Shown here: in pieces, positions 1-5,283 of the stretch
How positions within the stretch are numbered: the first letter of the stretch is position 1
Layout of the letters: each line of letters opens with the position of its first letter
Position numbers and translations under genes: made by a program
The notes under the pieces: model-generated
What the model saw: the letters and a program-made list of their open reading frames with translations, nothing else
Database searches by the model: none
Told to the model about the DNA's origin: nothing
Source: Acidilobaceae archaeon UBA162
GTDB taxonomy: Archaea; Thermoproteota; Thermoprotei_A; Sulfolobales; Acidilobaceae
Reading direction: 5' to 3'
NCBI GenBank assembly: GCA_002496425.1
Contig: DAJS01000023.1
Coordinates: 115,400 to 122,706 of the forward strand
Length of the DNA: 7,307 bases

Positions 1-11
1 GTCTTGACCAA

Positions 12-37
12 GAGCCTATTAAAGGAGCCTACTAAAG
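12..37. repeat. 13-bp imperfect tandem repeat
   Basis: Two adjacent 13-base units, gagcctattaaag (12-24) and gagcctactaaag (25-37), differ at a single position. The second unit also starts a small inverted repeat, agccta (26-31) with taggct (40-45). It lies in the non-coding stretch 1-111, downstream of the short NfeD gene. The unit contains no complete gene. Its role is unknown; only the repetition itself is certain. Confidence 0.6.
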
Positions 38-111
38 GCTAGGCTATAGGTCACTACCAGCTAACCATCGGAAGCTTACATATAAGTGTTTTCTACACAT
101 GGAGAGCTCCC

Positions 112-522
112 CTACTGTTCCCTCTCCTCAGCCTGGCGCACGTAAAGGTACAGGCCTGAGCGCCTCACCACGATCACCTCAGCTCCCTGGGCTATGGGCT
201 TGTCGGCCATGGCTGACCAGAGCTCGCTACCTACCTTAACCACGCCAGGCCTAGGGGGCTCTATGGCCAGCATCACGACACCTCTGGTACCCTCAAGCCT
301 CTCGTCGTGTTTCTTAGCGGGAACTATGCGCTCAGAGAGCTTGACAGCCACTATTACAGCATCAATGAATAAGAGGAGGCCCCCAGCGAAGTACAGCGCC
401 GTTGAGCCGCTGCGGAGAGCCTCGTAGAGGGCCAGGCTCGCGCCAACTATCAGCGCCAGGACCACAGCTATCGAGCCTGGCCCCCATCTCATACTCGAGA
501 AGGGACCCACTTCCTTACTCAT
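112..522 (-). CDS. Short NfeD-like membrane protein (two TM helices plus NfeD OB-fold domain, no protease domain)
   Basis: The 136-residue protein has two hydrophobic segments (about residues 17-37 and 42-62) followed by a soluble C-terminal domain (about 77-130). That domain has the NfeD C-terminal pattern: GTRGVVM, then PGVVKVGSELWSA, then a Gly-Ala turn and a final strand GLYLYVRQ. It aligns by eye with residues 369-423 of the neighbouring long NfeD (LIGATGV, GEVRVEGIVWRAR). It has no ClpP-like protease domain, so it resembles the short NfeD class whose OB-fold is thought to bind SPFH proteins. I infer that it is an accessory membrane partner of the slipin encoded nearby. The start is ATG at 520-522; a second in-frame ATG (Met11) is also possible. 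It diverges from the long NfeD gene across 73 bp, which suggests shared control. The NfeD-domain assignment is strong; the partner is an inference. Confidence 0.8.
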   Translation of the reverse strand: MSKEVGPFSSMRWGPGSIAVVLALIVGASLALYEALRSGSTALYFAGGLLLFIDAVIVAVKLSERIVPAKKHDERLEGTRGVVMLAIEPPRPGVVKVGSELWSAMADKPIAQGAEVIVVRRSGLYLYVRQAEEREQ

Positions 523-557
523 TCCGCGCTAGCCATCTTTGTGCCCAGCTTAGCAGG

Positions 558-570
558 TTTAACCTTTAAA
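558..570. promoter_or_regulatory. TATA-like element in the divergent promoter of the two NfeD genes
   Basis: The sequence ttaacctttaaa is centred about 29 bases before the TTG start of the long NfeD gene. This is the spacing expected for an archaeal TATA box driving a leaderless transcript. Read on the other strand (tttaaaggttaa) it lies about 43 bases before the ATG of the short NfeD gene, and could serve that gene with a leader of roughly 18 bases. The whole divergent gap is only 73 bp, so the two promoters must overlap or be shared. Confidence 0.5.
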
Positions 571-595
571 GCACATAGCTTTAGAGAGGCAGGCC

Positions 596-1909
596 TTGAA
601 CGCCAGACAGCTGATAACAGCTGCGGCCCTTGTGGCAGTGCTACTCCTGGTACTGGCAGCCCCACGCTCTAGGGCCTCAACCAGCGGAGGCAATAGCACC
701 ATAGTCCTGGTCAACTTTGACGTCACTGTAGACGCTGGAGCCACGCACATGATGGATGAGGCTCTGGCCACCGCTCAGGCCCTCCACGCTAAGGCCATAG
801 TGATAGTAATGAACACACCAGGCGGCTATTTGTCAGACATGGTTGACATAGTTAACATAATTGAGGAGGCTCAGAGCGACGGAATGCCTGTTTACACGTA
901 TGTGCCTCCTGATGGCATGGCAGCCTCGGCTGGGAGCTATATAGCCATGGCAAGTAACAGCATAGCCATGGGCAACGGCTCCTTCTTAGGCCCCTCAACG
1001 CCCATAGTGGTAGGAGGTACGCCGCTGGAGCAGAACCACACCGAGGATGCCATGATATCATACATGGAGTCCCTAGCCGCCAAGTGGGGCAGGAACGTGA
1101 CAGCTGCCGAGATAATGGTTGCTGATGATAAGGCCTTCACAGTTCAGCAGGCCTACCAGTACCACCTGATCAACTACATAGCTAATAGCCTTCAGCAGGC
1201 CCTCAGGTACTGGGGGCTCCAGGGGGCCTCAGAGGTTCAAGTCTCCGAGAACGCCTATGACCAGTTCCTCAGCGCTCTCTCAAACTCGACCCTTGATGGG
1301 CTCCTACTGACTCTCGGTTTCATAGCTATACTTGTAGACCTCTACCACCCGACCATAATACTCACAGTGGCCGGCATCATTGCTATAATACTGGGCCTCG
1401 TGGGGGCTGAGGTAATAGGGGCCTCAGCCATAGGCCTCACGCTGATAATTATTGGGGCCGCTATAATGTTCCTTGAGCTGAAGACAGGCCATGGGTTCGC
1501 AATGATGGCTGGGGCGGCAGTGGCAGCGGTCGGTATATACTTGCTCGCCCTTAACATACCTTACATATCGTCCAGTGCGCCCTCAGGGCCTAAGTATGTC
1601 CTGATAGACGCTGCAATAGGGGCCGTAGGGGTAGCCGCAGGCCTCTACATACGCTGGATAGCTGGCCCGATGAGGAGGCGCCAGGTAAAGACAGGGCCTG
1701 AGAGCCTGATAGGCGCCACTGGCGTGGCGCTCACGGATCTGAGTCCTGTTGGTGAGGTCCGCGTGGAGGGCATAGTGTGGAGGGCCAGGTGTATGTCGGG
1801 CAGTATCAAGGCTGGTGAGGGCGTGAGGGTGGTGATGATAGATGGCCTTACGCTCGTAGTTGAGCCGCTAAAGGGTCAGGAGGCCCAAGGTGAGAGCCTA
1901 AAGGGTTAA
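596..1909 (+). CDS. nfeD: Long NfeD / 1510-N type membrane-bound ClpP-class serine protease homologue
   Basis: This 437-residue protein has the complete long-NfeD architecture. A hydrophobic signal segment (about 5-22) is followed by a ClpP/crotonase-fold domain (about 34-205), four or five membrane helices (about 232-356) and a C-terminal NfeD OB-fold domain (369-423). Protease-domain hallmarks are NTPGG at 73-77 and GMAASAGSYIA, in which Ser111 matches the nucleophile Ser97 of Pyrococcus horikoshii 1510-N. That enzyme cleaves the hydrophobic C-terminus of its partner stomatin, encoded next door, as here. Against my remembered 1510-N sequence, the position of catalytic Lys138 is His148, and there is no Lys between Ser111 and Lys163, so activity is uncertain. 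TTG at 596 is chosen because it gives a full signal peptide and lies about 29 bases after a TATA-like element; a weak GAGG also precedes it. The slipin gene starts 47 bases downstream, probably in the same operon. Confidence 0.9.
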   Translation: MNARQLITAAALVAVLLLVLAAPRSRASTSGGNSTIVLVNFDVTVDAGATHMMDEALATAQALHAKAIVIVMNTPGGYLSDMVDIVNIIEEAQSDGMPVYTYVPPDGMAASAGSYIAMASNSIAMGNGSFLGPSTPIVVGGTPLEQNHTEDAMISYMESLAAKWGRNVTAAEIMVADDKAFTVQQAYQYHLINYIANSLQQALRYWGLQGASEVQVSENAYDQFLSALSNSTLDGLLLTLGFIAILVDLYHPTIILTVAGIIAIILGLVGAEVIGASAIGLTLIIIGAAIMFLELKTGHGFAMMAGAAVAAVGIYLLALNIPYISSSAPSGPKYVLIDAAIGAVGVAAGLYIRWIAGPMRRRQVKTGPESLIGATGVALTDLSPVGEVRVEGIVWRARCMSGSIKAGEGVRVVMIDGLTLVVEPLKGQEAQGESLKG

Positions 1910-1946
1910 AAGTAAGGGATTTTAGGTAGCGGCTTCACGGATTGGT

Positions 1947-1952
1947 GGGTGA
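1947..1952 (+). promoter_or_regulatory. Shine-Dalgarno site of the slipin gene
   Basis: The sequence gggtga includes ggtga, a five-base match to the archaeal anti-SD complement (GGAGGTGAT). It ends four bases before ATG at 1957. It decides for that ATG over the upstream in-frame TTG (1942) and GTG (1945), both of which would overlap or precede the site. Confidence 0.6.
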
Positions 1953-1956
1953 CGAA

Positions 1957-2811
1957 ATGAGCATAGTGATTGACGTTCTAATAGGCTTCATAGCTATCAT
2001 AGTTGCTGCCATACTTCTGAGCGGGATCAAGGTAGTGAACGAGTGGGAAAGATTACCGGTACTGATACTGGGCAGATTCGCGGGTCTCAAGGGCCCCGGC
2101 ATAATCTACGTGCCGCCCATCATCAGCAGGATTCCCATGAGGCTCTCTACCAGGCTCCAGGCTATATCGTTCAGGACCGAGCAGACGCTGACCAAGGACA
2201 ACGTGCCAGTTATAGTTGATGCTGTCATGTACTATCAGCCAGTAGACCTGGAAAAGGTGGTGCTGAAGGTTGAGGACTACAACATAGCCACCAGACTGGC
2301 CGCTGAGACCACGCTCAGGGAGGTTATAGGCCAGACCATGCTTGACGAGCTACTGGCGGAGAGGGATAAGGTGGCCGCCCTAGCCAGGAACATAATCGAC
2401 AGCAAGACCGAGACCTGGGGCGTCAAGGTCACGTCAGTTGAGATAAGGAACATCGAGATACCGCCTGACCTAGTTCAGGCCATGTCGAGGCAGGCCCAGG
2501 CAGAGAGGGAGAGGAGGGCCAGAGTGACGCTGGCCCAAGCGGAATACGAGGCTGCCCAGAAGATGGTCGAGGCTGCCAACCTTTATATTAACAACGACAG
2601 GGCCTTCATGTTGAGGTGGATGAACATGATCTACGAGTTAGGCATGGAAGGTAAAAACATGTTGGTGTTCATACCGGTCAACCTGCCCGTTGCTGGCCCA
2701 TCCCCCACGCCAGCCACCATCGGTGTCATGGGGTTGAAGGATCTAGCGCAGGGCCAGACGGGAACAGGTCAAGGCGGAGGCCAGGGCTCAGGCTCCCAGA
2801 CAGGTAAATAG
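1957..2811 (+). CDS. Slipin / stomatin-like SPFH (band 7) membrane protein
   Basis: From ATG 1957 the product has 284 residues; starting at TTG 1942 would add five. A membrane anchor (about 4-22) leads into an SPFH/band 7 domain (about 26-190). Family features are NEWERLPVLILGRF at 28-41, GPGII at 46-50, a TKDNVPVIVDAVMYY strand pair at 79-93, and VEIRNIEIPPDLVQAM at 161-176. An Arg/Glu/Ala-rich helix follows (177-208, AQAERERRARVTLAQAEYEAA), probably a coiled coil used for oligomerisation. Next come a conserved hydrophobic patch (NMLVFIPVNLPVA, 234-246) and a Gly/Gln/Ser-rich disordered tail (265-284). In Pyrococcus the equivalent hydrophobic region is the cleavage target of the 1510-N protease, which makes the upstream NfeD gene its likely partner. 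It probably forms membrane-associated oligomers. Annotations such as 'HflC/HflK-like' are less likely because of the short anchor and the NfeD neighbour. Confidence 0.93.
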   Translation: MSIVIDVLIGFIAIIVAAILLSGIKVVNEWERLPVLILGRFAGLKGPGIIYVPPIISRIPMRLSTRLQAISFRTEQTLTKDNVPVIVDAVMYYQPVDLEKVVLKVEDYNIATRLAAETTLREVIGQTMLDELLAERDKVAALARNIIDSKTETWGVKVTSVEIRNIEIPPDLVQAMSRQAQAERERRARVTLAQAEYEAAQKMVEAANLYINNDRAFMLRWMNMIYELGMEGKNMLVFIPVNLPVAGPSPTPATIGVMGLKDLAQGQTGTGQGGGQGSGSQTGK

Positions 2812-2841
2812 CACTCGGCAGGGCTTCAGGTTAGGCCTGGA

Positions 2842-3960
2842 TTACATGAGGCTTTCTTCTACCAGCGGCATTCCATTAACCGAGAGGTAGGTCAGTATCT
2901 CACCGGCGACAACCTCGTTGAGCCCAAGCGACTCTGGATAGATGAGCCCGGGCCCCTTAATCTTGCCCTCTAGGAATGCCAGGGCGACATAGGCTAGGAA
3001 ACTCCCTGTGACCCTTGACATGGCGGTCAAGCCGGACTCAGCCCTCGTGACCTGTACGAACCTTATACCGCCCTTGTCCTTGCCAAAGACGTCGACCACA
3101 AGAACAACTATATCATTGAAACTTACCTTCATAGACCACAACAACGAGGCCAGGATGTCATCAGCCATCACTTCATAGCCTCCTATATTCACGGGCCTGT
3201 GGTCCAAGAGGCCCAGTCTCTTGAGGCCCTTGATGAAATTGACGTGCCCAGGCCAGCGCAGCGTGTACTCGGCCAGGAACTCTGTCCTGCCACCATAAGT
3301 CTTGAGCAGGGACCTCAGGCCATCGGTGGGGAAGTACTCGAGCTCGCCGACACCAGGTACATATATAGTTCCCAGGGGACCCGAGAGGGGATCTAGCTTG
3401 ACTAGAGAGCCGTCCTGTATGACCCTGGCTGGCCTCCTATACTCATCTATTAGGTCTGAGATGCTCCAGCTGGGCACCAGACCTAGCGGCGGGTCAGGCC
3501 TCTCACTTATGCCCCCTACGTATATGTAGGCCCCACGTATGCCGCCGAGCCTCCTGTCCCCAACGCCTACCAGCATGTTGCTGAGGCCCGGGGCCACACC
3601 GGCATCGACTATGAGCGTCCTGCCCTGCCTCTCAAACTCCTTGCCCAACTCCTCAGGGTCCTCAGGGAAGAAGGATACGTCTACTATGTCGACGCCTAGT
3701 GAGGACAGATTCTTGAGTGCCCTAAACGCTATGCTGCCCGGCAGCGCCGTGACCACTAGATCCACCTGCCCCACGGCCTTCTTGACGTCGTCCAGTGACG
3801 TTGCGTCTGCTACAGCCGTAGGCACCTTGACCCTCTGTGAGGCTCTATGAAGCGACTCCTTGCTCCTGTCTACAAGAAGCACGTCATGATCCTCCTGCAA
3901 TAGTACAGCTGCTGCTACCTGGCCAACCCCGCCAGCACCTATCACAGCAACCTTAGCCAT
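2842..3960 (-). CDS. Saccharopine dehydrogenase family oxidoreductase, L-lysine 6-dehydrogenase-like
   Basis: This 372-residue soluble protein opens with a Rossmann fold: VAVIGAGGVGQ (4-14) is the dinucleotide loop, and Asp31 at the end of the second strand points to NAD rather than NADP. LVVTALPGS (68-76) and DAGVAPGLSNMLVG (119-132) are typical of the saccharopine dehydrogenase family, and the GVAPGLSN motif is shared with L-lysine 6-dehydrogenases. The central part (EYTLRWPGHVNFIKGLKRLG, 231-250) and the C-terminal helix (SRVTGSFLAYVALAFLEGKI) also fit, and the length matches that group (about 370-385). The likely reaction is NAD-dependent oxidation of an amino acid side chain such as lysine, but the substrate cannot be fixed from sequence. 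The start ATG is well supported by a strong Shine-Dalgarno site five bases upstream. Having a leadered start, it is probably the second gene of an operon with the small gene 89 bp upstream. It ends convergently, 30 bp from the slipin stop. Confidence 0.85.
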   Translation of the reverse strand: MAKVAVIGAGGVGQVAAAVLLQEDHDVLLVDRSKESLHRASQRVKVPTAVADATSLDDVKKAVGQVDLVVTALPGSIAFRALKNLSSLGVDIVDVSFFPEDPEELGKEFERQGRTLIVDAGVAPGLSNMLVGVGDRRLGGIRGAYIYVGGISERPDPPLGLVPSWSISDLIDEYRRPARVIQDGSLVKLDPLSGPLGTIYVPGVGELEYFPTDGLRSLLKTYGGRTEFLAEYTLRWPGHVNFIKGLKRLGLLDHRPVNIGGYEVMADDILASLLWSMKVSFNDIVVLVVDVFGKDKGGIRFVQVTRAESGLTAMSRVTGSFLAYVALAFLEGKIKGPGLIYPESLGLNEVVAGEILTYLSVNGMPLVEESLM

Positions 3961-3965
3961 GATGC

Positions 3966-3974
3966 ATCACCCCC
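3966..3974 (-). promoter_or_regulatory. Strong Shine-Dalgarno site of the lysine-dehydrogenase-like gene
   Basis: On the minus strand the sequence reads gggggtgat, nearly the full complement of the archaeal 16S rRNA 3' end. It is five bases before the ATG at 3958-3960. It fixes this start and shows that the mRNA has a 5' leader here, as expected for an operon-internal gene or a leadered transcript. Confidence 0.75.
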
Positions 3975-4049
3975 AGCTCGGCAGTTCCGATACTCATCAC
4001 GCCTCAGCTGACCCTCCTGGCCTCACAGCTAGGGGCCAGAATTAATTTC

Positions 4050-4424
4050 TTAGGCATCAGCTTTATCCCTACGTGGCCCAAGGGCTTGCCCAGCGCCGTA
4101 CGTCTTGTATAAATCTGCTATGAGCTTGTCCAGCCTCCTGTAGAAGTACGAGAGCCCTGAGATCTCAGCCCTGCCCACCTGCTCCATTCTTAGCCTTAAC
4201 GCCATTGCCATCTCGCTGAGCAGGTACGCCTCTGAGCTCAGGCCCGAAAAGGGCCTCCTTACAACCTGCCAGGAGCCTGCTTGCGCCGTGAACTCCAGGG
4301 CGCCTACCCGTGCTGAAAGCTCCCTGAGGGCCCTCTCAAGCGACCCGTCCCTGATGCTCTGCGGTGCCCTCGCCCTTAGCTCGATGACCCTGCGGAGCAC
4401 CTCATTCAGCTCTGAGGCCTCCAA
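4050..4424 (-). CDS. Hypothetical helical protein of 124 residues
   Basis: I do not recognise this protein. It is predicted to be almost entirely alpha-helical: an acidic/basic helix at about 4-20 (ELNEVLRRVIELRARA), a second at 28-47, an amphipathic segment at 63-85 (SEAYLLSEMAMALRLRM) and a fourth at 90-108 (LSYFYRRLDKLIADLYKTYG). A charged tail follows (PRRDKADA). There are no cysteines, signal peptide or membrane helix, so it is probably a cytosolic helical bundle or a partner-binding subunit. The only in-frame start is TTG at 4422-4424; a good GGAGGA site lies about 22 bases upstream, farther than usual, so the true start is uncertain. A TATA-like element at 4491-4500 could drive it. It precedes the lysine-dehydrogenase-like gene by 89 bp on the same strand and is probably co-transcribed. 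The regular amphipathic helices and gene-like composition make it more likely real than chance. Confidence 0.6.
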   Translation of the reverse strand: MEASELNEVLRRVIELRARAPQSIRDGSLERALRELSARVGALEFTAQAGSWQVVRRPFSGLSSEAYLLSEMAMALRLRMEQVGRAEISGLSYFYRRLDKLIADLYKTYGAGQALGPRRDKADA

Positions 4425-4869
4425 GGCAACCCATAGGTCTCTCTGGTCCTCCAGGACTCAAAAAGCTCCTAGCGCTCCTATTGATAAGGCTGATATAAGA
4501 TAGCAAGCAATGCCAGGCCTTTAGTCAGCCAACTTGTTGATCGTCTTAGTGTTTACTGCCAGCAATAACGCCATATAATGTTTGTCTTAACCTTGACAAT
4601 AATAATAGTAATTGTTGTTACCGTTAGGGGCTACCACACCTACTACACGTCAACTCACGATACTGTCTGCGTCTACCTCGCGACCCTCCGTTGAGCTCTG
4701 CTCGGCCTCTGGTGTCTAGATAACCGTGTCTAACAAGACTGTGATTGTCGAGCTCTGCCTTCATATCAGTTGGTAATTACACCAAGCTGACCTCCTCCCC
4801 GCCCTAAAGGGTAAGGGTTCCTTTGAGCGGTTCATAGGTTTTATCAGGCTCCTGCTGTGGGGCCTCAGC
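4425..4869. other. 445-bp stretch without an intact gene
   Basis: No full-length gene is visible on either strand. It holds a predicted minus-strand promoter at its left (4491-4500), an unusually A/T-rich patch at about 4561-4620, and plus-strand coding fragments (4578-4920, listed separately). There is also an imperfect hairpin, ttggt (4770-4774) with accaa (4781-4785), and a repeated gt(t/c)gagctctgc at 4690-4701 and 4747-4758, exactly 57 bases apart. I saw no tRNA cloverleaf or CRISPR-like array. Two short minus-strand frames (4761-4835 and 4624-4764) overlap by ATGA but look like chance. Confidence 0.6.
4491..4500 (-). promoter_or_regulatory. TATA-like element for the helical-protein / lysine-dehydrogenase operon
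   Basis: On the minus strand the bases read tcttatatca, a good archaeal TATA box. Transcription would start near 4470, giving a leader of about 45 bases before TTG 4424. That leader would contain the GGAGGA at 4452-4447. Confidence 0.5.
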
Positions 4870-4920
4870 CTATCCGATGCCACCAAGAGGTATTGTTGGA
4901 CACTTACTGAGCCCGAGTAG
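4578..4920 (+). pseudogene. Possible decayed gene: membrane-anchor fragment followed by frame-broken remains
   Basis: ATG 4578 opens a 38-codon frame (stop 4692-4694) that begins with a strongly hydrophobic helix, TLTIIIVIVV, followed by a polar Tyr/Thr-rich stretch. One base-frame over (+1), the reading continues as VELCSASGV, stop (4717-4719), ITVSNKTVIVELCLHISW, stop (4774-4776). It then runs 47 codons open to 4920, with no ATG, GTG or TTG inside the last piece. The last piece contains RLLLWGLSLSDATKRY, which looks weakly like a helix-turn-helix. The N-terminal anchor plus NKT and (in another frame) NYT glycosylation sequons would fit a small secreted or pilin-like protein. It could equally be chance. 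The 3' end overlaps the C-terminal codons of the minus-strand AbrB-like gene. I claim only that the pattern looks like decayed coding sequence. Confidence 0.25.
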
Positions 4921-5121
4921 ATCACCGATCTTCTTTGGTTTGATACAGATTACTCCTGTGTCTTCGTCAATCTCGACTACGAAGTCCGTACCCCACCTTT
5001 CTATAGCGTGCTTCTTAATATAGAGATTCAGGGGCAACGTGTAGTACTCGTACTCATAGATCTTCTCGCCGACCTTCTTCCTTCCTTTCAGGCTCCTGGC
5101 CTGTGCATTTCTCACCCTCAA
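4870..5121 (-). CDS. Small AbrB/SpoVT-like (swapped-hairpin) protein, probable DNA-binding regulator
   Basis: The 83-residue product has a basic N-terminus (RSLKGRKKVGEK, 9-20) followed by a beta-rich core: IYEYEYYTLPLN (21-32), IKKHAIERWGTDFVVEID (35-52), then TGVICIKPKK (55-64). The order of strand, 'LP' turn, short helix, strand and final strand ending in Lys-rich 'KPKK' is that of the AbrB/MazE/SpoVT swapped-hairpin fold found in many archaeal transcription factors and antitoxins. I assign it by this pattern only, so certainty is moderate. The TTG start (5119-5121) is supported by GAGGTG seven bases upstream; GTG two codons later is an alternative. No toxin gene of PIN (VapC) type follows it, so an antitoxin role is not supported by context. 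It diverges from the NAPRTase gene over 162 bp with repeated half-sites, so it may regulate itself and that gene. Confidence 0.6.
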   Translation of the reverse strand: MRVRNAQARSLKGRKKVGEKIYEYEYYTLPLNLYIKKHAIERWGTDFVVEIDEDTGVICIKPKKIGDLLGLSKCPTIPLGGIG

Positions 5122-5128
5122 GGCCTAG

Positions 5129-5134
5129 CACCTC
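5129..5134 (-). promoter_or_regulatory. Shine-Dalgarno site of the AbrB-like gene
   Basis: The minus strand reads gaggtg, a six-base match to the archaeal SD consensus. It is seven bases before the TTG at 5119-5121, and this spacing selects TTG as the start. Confidence 0.65.
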
Positions 5135-5180
5135 TTAGCTCAACGAAGAGAACACGAGTTCTTAAGCACTAGCATATGGT

Positions 5181-5190
5181 TTCATAAAAC
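5181..5190 (-). promoter_or_regulatory. TATA-like element for the AbrB-like gene
   Basis: The minus strand reads gttttatgaa. The predicted transcription start is near 5160, giving a leader of about 40 bases that includes the GAGGTG site. It overlaps the inverted repeat ggttt (5178-5182) and aaacc (5187-5191). Confidence 0.4.
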
Positions 5191-5251
5191 CTGCACAAAC
5201 CAGCGTCAATACTCGGGCTCTGCAGCCAACAAGGTAAAAAGGTTCAAACAC

Positions 5252-5261
5252 GGTTTAAAAA
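5252..5261 (+). promoter_or_regulatory. TATA box of the NAPRTase gene (leaderless promoter)
   Basis: The bases ggtttaaaaa contain a strong TATA element centred near 5258. The first T of the TTG start (5284) lies 26 bases downstream, the standard archaeal TATA-to-start distance, so the mRNA is predicted to begin at or within a few bases of the start codon. The element overlaps a small inverted repeat, aaac (5246-5249) with gttt (5253-5256). Confidence 0.65.
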
Positions 5262-5283
5262 CTGAAAGTATTACTCTAGGTTA

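Noticed and set aside
99..227. Plus-strand frame from ATG 99 after a TATA-like tataag
   Set aside because: It is short, Pro/Ser-rich and antisense to the well-supported short NfeD gene.
2812..2841. Small cagg...cctg inverted repeat between the convergent slipin and lysine-dehydrogenase-like genes, considered as a bidirectional terminator
   Set aside because: The arms are only four bases and there is no T-run in either direction, so nothing beyond chance is shown.
4017..4039. Inverted repeat ctggcc/ggccag upstream of the lysine-dehydrogenase-like gene
   Set aside because: Six-base arms with an 11-base loop in GC-rich DNA are common by chance, and no T-run or riboswitch-like structure surrounds them.
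4624..4835. Two short minus-strand frames (4761-4835 and 4624-4764) overlapping by ATGA, the second ending in a CxxC pattern
   Set aside because: They have 24 and 46 codons, no well-placed Shine-Dalgarno site, low-complexity Arg-rich content and no recognisable fold; the ATGA overlap alone is weak evidence.
4870..5121. The AbrB-like protein as an antitoxin of a toxin-antitoxin pair
   Set aside because: No PIN-domain or other toxin-like gene follows it on the minus strand; the downstream 445 bp have no intact gene.
5237..5257. GGTTCAAAC, resembling the T-loop of a tRNA
   Set aside because: The flanking bases do not form a five-base T-stem and no acceptor, D or anticodon arms can be drawn; the stretch is better explained as promoter sequence.
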